A stretch of DNA of 64,000 nt, taken from assembly GCA_025200525.1 (NCBI GenBank), contig CM045761.1, positions 204,572,254-204,636,253 on the forward strand, written 5' to 3'. Position 1 is the stretch's first letter. Each line of letters begins with the position of its first letter. Origin of the DNA: Camellia lanceoleosa. Taxonomy: Eukaryota > Streptophyta > Magnoliopsida > Ericales > Theaceae. The translations under genes and the position numbers were made by a program. The notes under the pieces were generated by a model. That model searched no databases and had not been told where the DNA came from. It saw only the letters and a list, made by a program, of their open reading frames with translations. Of the stretch, positions 33,376-43,735 are shown in pieces.

Positions 33376-33864
33376 CTAATTAATTCATACAAGTCTCTCA
33401 GGTCAAAGGAAAATAAGTGTATTGTAATAGAACTACCTTTTAAACTAACAGTGATCATTAAATAGGTGTTCTCAAAACCGATCATGTTCAGTGCATGTAT
33501 TTATTGCATAACACCCACCTATTTGCCTAAGGTCACTACCTTAATGATGGAGTTAATCATTCTATCACATAACAACAAAATAGGTGTAGGCCATAGTAGT
33601 GTGACGCCTAATCAACACCCATAGCCCAGAACATTAATTGAGTTTACAAGGTATCGAAAAATCATAACTCCCAGTTTTTGGTTCATTAACCATTAGCATA
33701 TTTTTCTACAATGTTACCCAAGGAACCTTATGTTCACATCATATGTAACATTAAATATAACATTATCCATAATAACATACAAAATGCAAAATAAAATGTC
33801 AAGAAATTTATATAATCAATTAATAAAGTCAATAAATTGGCTTTTGAGGGCACAATTGCTAACA
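33376..33864 (-). repeat. Inverted B-family LTR (no MITE)
   Basis: On the minus strand it starts TGTTAGCAATTGTGCCC at 33864 and aligns with 21138-21856, except that the 229-bp MITE is absent. Its opposite orientation relative to 21138 shows that the two LTRs are not a pair from one insertion. DNA of element A (CTTTAAACTGTCTCG...) resumes directly at 33865. Confidence 0.78.
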
Positions 33865-34281
33865 CTTTAAACTGTCTCGACATTGATTCCAATTAGTCAA
33901 TTTCTACAACGGTCTAGCATGACTTTGTAAATTGTCCCGACATTGATTCCGATTAGCTCCTATAACGGTTCGGCATGACCATAAATTGTTTCTCGGCATT
34001 AGCTCCAGCCTCTAATCTCGCCATTAGTTCTAGCCAGTTTCTATATCGTTCTGACACGACCTTAAACTGTCCTGACATTATTTTTAGCCAGTTCCTACAT
34101 GGTCCGACACTACCATAAACTGTCTCTCGGCATTAGTTCCGGTCTCTGATCTATTTCAAGCGCTTTTGCACTCTCGTTCGAATTTTGCAATCTATTTGTC
34201 TTTTATTTTATTTCGTTTTATTTCATGCTTTAGTTTCTCTCTCCAAACTCAAGATGTTTATCCTTCTTGAGTTTGAGGGGA
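33865..34281 (+). repeat. Right internal region of element A with a ~57-bp degenerate minisatellite
   Basis: The phrases 'ACATTGATTCC', 'TTAGC/CCAG', 'ACGGT(T/C)(C/T)(G/A)GCATGAC' and 'TAAACTGTC' recur about five times with uneven spacing near 55-60 bases. The last 10 bases (TTTGAGGGGA) form the polypurine tract before the 3' LTR. Confidence 0.6.
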
Positions 34282-34317
34282 TGCTAATGTATGTATGGTA
34301 GGTATTGTCATAATTAA

Positions 34318-34703
34318 GGTCAAGTTTGGCATCTACTAAATAATACAAAAAGTTAAAAAGTCACTATCCCATTTAAGTCATATCATCTTATTTAAATCAC
34401 ATTACCTCTCTAACACATCACATCAAACCCAACCCAAATCCAATCCATATAAGCCAAGCCTCGTTTGGGAACAGGTTAATTTAGTAACTTTTTGGCTATT
34501 TGGCTAAAATATGAGCTAAAAAAAATAGTATGTTTGAGATGACTTTTCGAATTTTTACGAAAAGATGTGCAAAAAGTAGAGAGAAAAAAGAATCTTTGAC
34601 TTTTTAGTATGAGTTGTTGACTTTTTGATTTTTTGGCTAAAAATAAGAGTTCCCAAACGAGGCCTTAAAAAGTACACTTTTTTAAAACATCCTAAACCAA
34701 TCC
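34318..34703. mobile_element. Tourist-type MITE in the A 3' LTR, itself containing another MITE
   Basis: TAA flanks the insertion (34315-34317 and 34704-34706), with inverted ends GGTCAAGTTTGGCAT / ATCCTAAACCAATCC (imperfect). The A 5' LTR reads CATAGTTAGGTCTCTTATA without interruption. Inside, 34457-34664 is a second MITE of the GGCCTCGTTTG family found also at 21594. Confidence 0.72.
34457..34664. mobile_element. GGCCTCGTTTG-family MITE (second copy)
   Basis: 208 bp with ends AGCCTCGTTTGGGAAC / GTTCCCAAACGAGGCC-type arms. The interior has AACTTTTTGGCTA, AAAAGATGTGCAAAAAGTAGAGAG and TGACTTTTTGATT words as in 21594-21822. The left target duplication is not preserved. Confidence 0.75.
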
Positions 34704-34851
34704 TAAGTCTCTTATAAGATATTTTTTTCTCATATTTAGATATTTAATAAGATATTCTTTCTCAATCTATATATACATACCTTCTATCATATAAGATAAT
34801 TCATTTAATATAATACATTTTATTCTCTCACTGTACTATTCTAACAGTTGC

Positions 34852-36453
34852 AGCGTAAGACAATGCATCACCACCATTACTCTTTTAATAAATGAAGGGT
34901 CTAGGTTTCCTCTAGATTTAAAAAAAGTATTTATGTACAAAAAAAAAAGAAGCAAATGTCATGAAAGCATTTGCAATAAAACGACAAAACCTTTTGGACA
35001 CACATCTAGGTCCCTGCTGAACAAAACAGGAAGCAGTTTATAGTTTAAATAATCTAATGGTAATGGTAGGGACAGCTAAGCTAAAGGCATCCTTACTACT
35101 ACAAGTCAAACTGCAATTTATTATCTAGCTTGGTATAATTATCAAAAACCTCCTCATCTTTATGTATTTCTTCTTTGGATTAGGTATGCCCTCATGTTCT
35201 ATTTGCTATGCACTAATTGTACCCTTGTATCTTTCTTTATCTAACAAATAAATAAATAAAATTCAGTGCTTTAAAATGTACTTAAAGATTATAAGAATTT
35301 TTTTTTTACAATTTTACATTCCTAATAAAATTTCATTAAAACCAATATTAAAAGATTGGTACAAAATAATCTAATTTATGGAAAGATCAATCAATCAAGA
35401 TAATCATAAATAATTATGATATTATAAGATTCTCTCTTCTAACGGAATCTGTAACTTTTATTAGTAGATTCACTTTCTATTATTTTCCTCGTCAAACTAA
35501 TGTTACTTTGGTCATTTACCAAAATAAAAATTGGTTAACATCATATTTAGGAAAAATTATTCAATACTCTGGAACGCCACATATTCATGGTTCAACACTA
35601 ATCATCATATAACATGCCCTTTCATACCCGACACAAATTTATAAGTCTTATTTTCTCTACCAATCATAACACTTTAGAGTACAATGTGATCGTATTTTAG
35701 GAGTACCCAATAACCACCATCTAGGGGTGTAAATTATAAATAAGGCACAAATGAGGGGTATACAATAATTTATCCTAATAAATAATAACTGTGTTTCCTA
35801 AAGTAAGAAATGTATAAATTTTTTTTCGAAAATATGTGAAAATATTGAATAGTATGTTTATTTCAATAAGATTTTATTAAATTTAAGGATTATGAAAAAA
35901 TACAAAAAAAAAAAAAAATATTTAAAGAAATACACTTGTTGAGAAAATATCAAAAAATTCTTTATAAAAAACATATCTTATACTCTTTAATTTTTATTTT
36001 TTTTTCACTTTCAAAAACCCATAAATAATAGATAAATCAACACAGCCGGCTCAAGCAGTGTCACAATCCACTATTATTTTTTGGGAGTGTCTTCTTCTGC
36101 CTTTATAACCGAAAATTGCAGACATGTCAGATAAAAAAAAACCTTATTGTTAGAGAAGAGAACTGGTCTTACAAGACTTTTTTCTTCAACTTCCATGGCT
36201 CATTCATCGATGAATCGAACTGCTCAAACCCTAGAAACTCAAATGCACTTAAATGGTTCGTCTTCAACTTTGTTTTGAACATCTGGGTCGAGATCGAAAC
36301 CTGTCAAGAAGGAAGACAGAGAAAGCAAGACTTCGACCAGTTCTGAACCAGTAGACTGAGCTTTTGTTTCAGATTTGTCTTCTTGTTTTAGTTAATATAA
36401 GTTCTTTGAGTTTAGATACTGTTGATTGACAAGTTTGGACTCGATTTTTGACC
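34852..36453 (+). promoter_or_regulatory. Intergenic DNA and 5' leader of PAT22
   Basis: No gene up to the start codon at 36454. The first kilobase is AT-rich with homopolymers. The GC-richer stretch from about 36050 (CCACTATTATTTTTTGGG..., then GAGAAGAGAACTGG...) looks like transcribed 5' UTR. An upstream short frame exists but has no recognisable product. No TATA box is clear. Confidence 0.4.
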
Positions 36454-38892
36454 ATGGCTAGGCGTCATGGTTGGGAACTCCCTGCTCACACGTTTCAGGT
36501 TCGTTGTTCTTGGCCCCTCCTTCATCCTTTGGTTTATTGAGAATTCAAAATGTGGATTTTTTTCCTGGTTTTTTTGGCTTTTATGTATGTGGGTTTACCT
36601 TTAGTTCGTTTATCTTTTGTAACATTTCAAAACACTGCTGTTTGATTTATAAATGTTTCTTGTTTTGAATTATTTTTGGGTTTCTCTTATATATGCTGTG
36701 TAAGTTGAGTCTTATCTGTGGAGTTATTGATTCGTGGGTTTCCATTATTTCTCATCTAGTTTACAAATCATCAAGTTTTTGACCAATTTTTCTTTGTTGG
36801 GCCAATTTTGTTTTTTGCTTTTGCTTTTGATTCCTCAAATCAACAATGTGTGAGTCTTGCAGGAATTATATGTTGTGGGAGGCAATTAAATGTATATGCA
36901 TATATTTTATTTTGTGATAAAAATCATGGAGAATTGGTGAGACTGTAAAATCCCATCGAGAAAGCGTTATCATAGAAAGAACATGCTTCTGAAATGCTTC
37001 ATATTCCCTGTTGGTGTACATTGTGTGTGTTTGTGAAAATTGCATAAATTATTGATTGGGAAGAAGATCACAGGTAACCATTATTTTACCTGCTACATAA
37101 GTTTTCACTAGGGCGACCTTAAATTACTAGTCAACTCACTTGATCTGAATGAATAACACTCCTTCTTACTAGTGTTGTCAATTAGTGTAAAATCTTTAAC
37201 ATATATTGTTTGATTTTCCCAGTCTGTCATAACTTTTGTTTATTGCAAGTTTCATCCACGCCAGTTTAGTGATCTCGATTGGTTTATTCAAGTATTAGTA
37301 AGATCAGTATGAAAGGAAAAACTTTAGCATCATATTCCTATGCATATTCTTTTAGGTATCCATGAACCATCACCATTTTTTGGTGCGCATATGGATTTTA
37401 TTTTTATTTATTTATTTATTTTTGGGGGGGGGGGGGGGGGTTTGGTGTTGGTTGAAAGCAGATTTTTATCAAGGCCTGACATATATTTTGTGAACTTTTG
37501 AGATCATGTTCTCGATCCTGTGATGATTTCATATCTTCTTTTTTATTTGAATCCTTTTTGCTCATTCTCACTTTCCTTGATGCACAGGTTGTGGCCATAA
37601 CAGTATTTTTCTTGTTATCTGTTGCATTTTATGCATTTTTTGCTCCCTTTCTTGGAAAGAACATCTATGAATACGTGGCCATTGGTGTCTATTCGACCTT
37701 GGTAAGCATGCTATGGGGCCTACCGTTTGGTTACTTTTGTTATAATTCCAGTGGTATCCCTTGCTCATTTTATTCATTATATCTTATTGTTTGCATTTCT
37801 ATCTTCAGGCAATCAGTGTATTTACACTCTATGTTAGATGCACAGCTATTGATCCTGCTGATCCTGGAATTCTGATTGAAGCTGACAAGACATCAGCTTA
37901 TAGATCGCAAAATGATACAGATTTACCCGGTTAGTGCTTTTTCTGTTAATATAATTCTATTATTAGAGATATGCATAGTCAGAGGGGTGTAAGTTCACCA
38001 TGTGATGGATCCTCCAAGGATGATTATAACACCTGCCCATGTCCCTTTTGGACCATCTGAAAAGGAAAGTGATCAATGCTCCTCACTCCTCAGAAGTTGT
38101 TTGTAAATAAGGGTTACAATCACCAATTTTTTTTTTCCTGGATTTCTCACAAGTCCTGGCTCTCTGGATTTTGTCTTTTATAGGGGGTAGAAGGGTAATT
38201 TAAGCTGAGGAGTTAAAATCACTTTGTTGCTCTGTTCTCCTCATTTTTATTAAAATGTATGGTTTGTGATCAGGGAATGCATCTTCTGTTGAGGAACCTA
38301 GTAGTGTAGGATTTAAGAATGGAAGAAAAACTTATAGCCATGGTTCAAGCTGTTGTTCAAAAGTTGGAGGATTCTTTTGTGGTTGTCTTGTTCATGAAGA
38401 TTGCCGAAAAGATGAAGATCTTCTGCAGCAAATATCTGGAGAAGAAGATGGTTTGTTTTGTACACTGTGTCATGCTGAGGTAAAGAATTTTGATTCATGA
38501 AGTTCATTGGGTTTCTATATCATGCAATTTGTTGGGTTTTGATCTTATTAAGTGACAAATTCATTCTCTTGACAAAGAAATAAGCGGAGACAAGGGTTGT
38601 TCTATTACAGTTTTTAGGAATTCAATTGGGAATCACAATAACAACCCTCCCCTTCCTCTCCCAAAAAAAAAAAAAAAAAGAAAAAGAAAAAGATTAAAAA
38701 AAAAAAAAAGAAGAAAAATGGGAAGGAAAAAAGAAAAGAAAATGAGCTCATTCAACTCAAGTTTTTGAGATGGCAACACTGTTGACACTGCTTCAATTGC
38801 TGGCATAGGCTTTGAGCCTCTTGAAGTGATTTGGTGTTAGTTTATTATTATAGCTTTATAGACTCTCACATGTAGAGGTCATCCTAAAATAA

Positions 38893-38936
<44 letters not shown>

Positions 38937-40824
38937 GGGGGTTCCAAATTATTCTCTCTCTCCACTTTGTGCCTCCCAATTTAGGTTGGAGGAAAGCCTA
39001 TTTTCATGCCTAAGCATTTTAGTTTAGGTTTGAGTTTTGCCTTGTCAACATTTCTTTCTGATTTACCATTTGATTTCCCCCACCCCACCAAAAAGGAAAA
39101 AAGAAAACAAAACACTAAACCTATTTCAAAACAATTTTACCACTTATTTGTGTTGTTTCCGATTAATTATATAGTCAAATTCTTGCCTTTGGGCATCAAA
39201 GGAAAGAACAAAGGGGAGAAAGGAAAAAATAAATAAATAGAGAGAGTAGATATGTTAATCAAACTTGAGAGTTTGTCTACGCCATACCTCATATGATCTC
39301 CACTAGAAACTCAAATTCTCGGATCTGATATCAATTCAGTTACCAGAACAAGAAAGACGAGAACACTCATTCCAATGTGGTTTTTGTTCTTCTGTAGGTA
39401 CGCAAATTCAGCAAACATTGCAGAAGCTGCGACAAATGTGTGGATGGATTTGATCATCATTGCCGGGTAAGTATAATATTCTAATTATTGTAAACTTCGT
39501 CAGGTAAAGACCTTTGACTAAACATTTATGATCATATGATCAATATGCTTAGGGAGAAATTGTGTTTGGTCCTTGAAGGAATATGTAGATCTGATGATGG
39601 CTGTTATGTGACTGTAGTTGACATCTATGATGGGAATCTCCCTCGTGAACTGATAATTCGCTTTTCTTATCAGTTCATTGTTTTCCTATTTTGAGGCGAA
39701 GTCATGATATATGTTTGGTAATGGTCATTTGTGGTGCAGTGGTTAAATAATTGTGTGGGGAGGAAAAATTATGTCACATTTGTTTGCCTTATGGGAGTGA
39801 GCATTGTCTGGGTAAGTTTGAGATGCTTATTGGGATTATTCTTTTCATTTCTTTTTTTAGGCTTTGTTTTTAATACTTCTTTCCTTTTAATCACAACTAA
39901 ACTTTTTTCTTTTTGTGGATGTGTCTGTGGGTACATATGTGCATCAGCTTCTTGTTGAATCTGGGGTTGGCATTGCTGTTCTTGTCCGATGCTTTGTTGA
40001 TCGAAAGGCCACTGAAAATCAGATAACTGGAAGGCTTGGAGATGGATTCTCCCGGGCCCCCTTTGCTACTGTTGTGGTATATATACTTCCATCTTTGCGG
40101 GCAGCTCTCTCTCTCTCTCTCTGGTTGCATCTCTGTATGTTCAGAAATTATTTTTATCTGTTATTAGGAGAGTGGGTCTTCCTACTGGGTTAGTAAATTT
40201 GTTTTAATGATTGACCAGTAGTGTTGCAATTGATGTGCAAAAGCACCCTGATCTGGAAATTCCAGGGTTGGTTTCATCAATCATCTATGCTTGATCATAT
40301 GCAACCATCTGTCAATAATTCTATTGTTCCTAACAAATAAAATTGCACATTTTGCATTCGTCGATTCTTATGAAGAGTCGCCAAAAAAACTTGAACAAAA
40401 GGTTGTGAAAACTGATGGTTGTTGCAATATCCTTGCAAATTTAACTTTAAAAACACATAAATGAGGTGTTTTATGTACCTGCTGTAACAATAATGAGAGA
40501 ATGATTTTTTAGCTGTATGTAATTTCGTAAGTAATAGATTTTTCATTATGTTTTGGTTGCAAATGTACTGTAAATGTGTGTCACTTTAAGATCTTGGGAA
40601 TTTATTTGCCTCGTATTTCTCTTCTCATCAAAATTTTGAGTGAAAGATCATATTAATTGTGGCTACATTTGGTGCTACAGGGATTTCACTTGAAATCAAC
40701 TTTATTCTTGTGTGGTTCCTTTGTTTCAGGCCCTATGTACAGCTGTTTCTTTACTCGCTATTCTACCTCTGGGAGAACTGTTCTTTTTCCATATGATTCT
40801 GATTAGAAAGGTTTGTCTCTTAGC

Positions 40825-40859
<35 letters not shown>

Positions 40860-42465
40860 TGTGGAAGCTGAGTTTTATTCTTTTGCTGCAGGGCATCACA
40901 ACATATGAATATGTTGTTGCCCTGAGGGTACAGAGTGAACCTCCTGGACCCTCTGTAGATGGTGGAGATCAGCAGCTTAGTTTGCCTTCTTCACCAACAA
41001 GTTCTGCTGTGACTGCAATTAGTGGAAGAAGCTCTGTTGGGATTGGCCTGCCATATAAAGGTGCTTGGTGTACCCCTCCAAGAATCTTTATGGACCACCA
41101 GGTACTGATTCCAATTCTGAACTCTTATATGCTTTCTAAAAAACACCAACATTTCAAGAGAGAGCATTGCATGTGCTGCACATGTAATTTGGAGACGTCT
41201 ATTATGTGTAAATATAGAACTCATAATTCAATTTTGGATGCTTGATTGACGTTTCTTCTCAACTCTCCAACATGTCAAGACTGACTTTGGATGTCGGGGT
41301 ACGGGTTTCTTTCAGTGTGGAAGAAACAGGTTTACACAACTTATCGACAAGTTTAACAATATTTGAAAAATAGATGTAAGACACTTGAGGTTTATCTTGA
41401 AGAACAGGTGAGAGGAGGAATCATCACAATCATATACATTTGCATAAACACATCTACCTATTCATATATGAAAATATGTTGTTAATACCTCTCCAAAAGT
41501 TTGTGCTTAATGTTCATTTGTTTTTGGTATCTCATGAGCAGGATGAAATTATCCCCCATCTGCAGCCAGGACGTCTACCATCTACAGTGGATCCAGATGC
41601 AATACAACCAGACAAGGGGAAAATACCCCAGCGTCCAGTCCGAATCAGTGCATGGAAGCTTGCGAAGTTGGATTCTAATGAAGCAATCAAAGCAGGTGCT
41701 AAGGCCCGGGCTTCATCATCTGTGCTACGCCCAGTAAGTTCTCGACATCATCCTTGTGATGGTGATCACTTATCAAGTAGCAATGTGAGTGGCAGAAGCA
41801 GTCCGGTCAGTACCAATCAAGGATTTCAAGACAGAAATGCTAGAGCTGGGACATCTTCCAAGAGGTCGTATCCTCCTAGTCGTGCTAGCCGGGAAGATCT
41901 TGAAACTTGTGATCACAGCCTTAGCAATCTAAGTAGTCCACATCCCACCAACAACCTCACCCATTCTCCCTTGGAGCAGCGGACTTCAAACAGAGATCAG
42001 TTCAACCAAATGTATCAGTCATCAGCGGATCAATCTCAATGGTCAGCAAAAGCAGGTGACAGGAATGAAACTGCTGTCAGTGATCATTTATCACAGATAC
42101 CCACAAGGAAAAACAACTCGGGTGCTGCAGAAAACTCAAGGTCTTCTGTTTTTTGGGATCAGGAAGCTGGGAGGTTCGTCTCTGCAGCTACCAGAAGTGT
42201 TGGTTCTTCTCAAGTTTCAAGAACAGAGCTTATGTACACGGGTCAATCTATATTCTTTGGTGGTCCTGTTGTGAATGAACAATCGAACAGAGGGCCAATA
42301 AGTGGAAGCTCCCTGCCTGCTGCTGCTCCAGAGAGAGGTGTCGGTCCCACGTCAAGTTATTTCCAGCAGGGCCGATCACAGAGGGGTGGACAGCTTCCTG
42401 TGTTTGTTCCGAGTGATTCCCAGCAAAATCAATTGTCTTCTAGATTTGCCCGAGACTTCAAATGA
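36454..42465 (+). CDS. PAT22: DHHC-type protein S-acyltransferase (PAT22-like)
   Basis: Ten exons: 36454-36498, 37588-37701, 37809-37929, 38274-38479, 39398-39466, 39740-39811, 39948-40076, 40730-40810, 40892-41101 and 41542-42465. They total 1971 nt, 656 aa, all GT/AG. The protein starts [15 protein letters not shown] like Arabidopsis PAT22. Two membrane helices follow (about 16-40 and 45-70). The Cys-rich domain (about 153-200) contains CxxC...[17 protein letters not shown] with the catalytic DHHC at 181-184. Two more helices come next (about 208-230 and 253-280), then the TTxE motif as TTYE at 282-285 and a long Ser/Pro-rich cytosolic tail. The enzyme transfers palmitate to cysteines of target proteins at endomembranes or plasma membrane. 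Intron 1 is about 1.1 kb, common near plant 5' ends. Confidence 0.95.
38890..38931. repeat. CT microsatellite in a PAT22 intron
   Basis: A (TC)n run of about 16 units in the intron between exons 4 and 5, likely length-polymorphic. Similar shorter CT runs occur at 40108-40122 and 40829-40856. Confidence 0.85.
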
Positions 42466-43186
42466 GACACTGATTTGTTTTCGCAGATTTGTATATATAG
42501 AGTTAGATCCACAATTTTCGGTTTTGAAGATTCTGTTTTATTTTACTGATCTAATCTTGTACGGATATTAGATATCCCCAAGCATTGATGCAGCAACCAT
42601 CCTCTTTTTCAAGAGTTTGAAGTTGTTACTGTTGTAATTACTTGGGATCTTAGGTATGCTAATTAAAACCTCTGCATCCATTGTTGATGTAGATTTTCGT
42701 TTTTTTTTCCCAGAGAACTCGGGATGGATAGTTGCAGTAAACCGTATGACTGAATTAGCCTGCATTAATCATTGTTTGCAGAGGATCAGCTATTGATAAT
42801 AGCAGGCGATCGCATAACAAATTGCTGTTATTCAATTGGTCTATTATTTATCCAAAAAAAAAATATGGTCTATCAACTTTATATTTTAATGGGAACTCAA
42901 AGATTTGTTGTGGTCTTGTTGAACAAAAAGAAATGGATTGATACATTAAATTGCCGCAAGAGGACCTAAAATCTCCGACTGTGTACACCTAAAAAATTGT
43001 GCACTAAGGCATATATTTATATAAAAAAAACTTATATAATTTTAAAATATTTTTGACTAATACTACTATACAATAAGGAAATTTTCGAATTGCAACCATC
43101 CCTGGTGAGATGACTTTACTTTGCATAAACTTGTTGAGTTATTTCTTTCACTGACTTGATTGGAAATGATTTTGTTTACACACTAA
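42466..43186. other. PAT22 3' region
   Basis: Non-coding. T/A-rich DNA after the stop, likely including the 3' UTR. No definite polyadenylation signal is chosen and no other gene is seen. Confidence 0.4.
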
Positions 43187-43343
43187 CGCTGTGTTTGGTT
43201 GAGAGATTTGGGAAGAAATTTAGAAAGGAAGAGAGAAAATGTGTATGAAAGTAGGTGAAATTTAGATATATTTTATTCATATTTCACCTATCTTTTTCAT
43301 TCCTTTTCTAAATCTTTCCTCAAATTGTCAACCAAACATAGTA
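43187..43343. mobile_element. Tourist-like MITE (same family as 2752-2910)
   Basis: 157-bp fold-back with ends CGCTGTGTTTGGTTGA / TCAACCAAACATAGTA, flanked by TAA on both sides (43184-43186, 43344-43346). The internal order (GAGAGATTTGG..., TATTTTATTCA.ATTTCAC) matches the copy in the MLO intron. Confidence 0.8.
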
Positions 43344-43540
43344 TAATGAAATACATAACATAATTTTTGATTCGTTCAAAATGATGGATATTCTATTCAT
43401 AAAGTGTGTTGTTCTCACTTAAGATTGTAGACGCAATTGTTTTTTTTTTTCCCTTTCCACTCGTGCGGGTTGACATCTTGAAGTGGATGGATTCCAACAT
43501 AAACTTATAATTTTAAAAATGAACTGCTTTGAACAACGAA

Positions 43541-43612
43541 GTCGTTGTAGTATAGTGGTGAGTATTCCCGCCTGTCACGCGGGTGACCCGGGTTCGATCC
43601 CCGGCAACGGCG
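43541..43612 (+). tRNA. tRNA-Asp (GTC)
   Basis: 72 nt folding as a cloverleaf. Acceptor arms GTCGTTG / CAACGGC with discriminator G, a D arm with TAGTATAGTGGTGAG, and the anticodon loop CCTGTCACG with anticodon GTC at 43574-43576. The T arm is CCGGGTTCGATCCCCGG. There is no intron and CCA is not encoded, as usual for nuclear genes. The T-run after 43620 (TTTTTT) can act as a Pol III stop. Internal A and B boxes are in the D and T arms. Confidence 0.97.
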
Positions 43613-43635
43613 TTATGTGTATTTTTTGTTATTTA

Positions 43636-43735
43636 ACTAGAACTGTCTAATAACAGTTGGGCAAATCTGTTTTTGCTGCATCTGTGTCTAATAACAGTTG
43701 GGCAATTCTTTTTTTGCTGCATCTGTGCTTGCAAA
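43636..43735. repeat. Tandem duplication just after the tRNA gene
   Basis: The phrase GTCTAATAACAGTTGGGCAA...TTTTTGCTGCATCTGTG occurs twice in succession (from about 43646 and 43686), differing by a few bases. No function is seen. Confidence 0.75.

Larger units (their letters stand above)
17522..34846 (+). mobile_element. LTR element A, outermost shell of a four-layer nest
   Basis: The 5' LTR (17522-17761) and 3' LTR (34282-34846) begin TG and end CTATTCTAACA. The whole is flanked by the perfect 5-bp duplication GTTGC (17517-17521 and 34847-34851). A PBS TGGTATTAGAGC (17762-17773), complementary to initiator tRNA-Met with one change, follows the 5' LTR. A polypurine tract TTTGAGGGGA precedes the 3' LTR. 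What can be assigned to A itself is non-coding (about 17774-18430 and 33865-34281) with minisatellites, so A is probably non-autonomous. The remainder of its 17.3 kb is later insertions. Confidence 0.9.
34282..34846 (+). repeat. 3' LTR of element A, interrupted by a MITE
   Basis: It starts TGCTAATG and ends CTATTCTAACA, followed by the duplicated GTTGC. Compared with the 5' LTR it has a 386-bp insertion (34318-34703) and many C-to-T/G-to-A changes, as expected for methylated old repeats. Confidence 0.85.

Noticed and set aside
37421..37442. G homopolymer as a possible functional G-quadruplex
   Set aside because: Single long G run in an intron next to A/T simple sequence; more likely slippage or sequencing uncertainty.
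41440..41541. Upstream in-frame extension of the last PAT22 exon
   Set aside because: The AG acceptor at 41540-41541 and homology place the exon start at 41542; the extension is intron.
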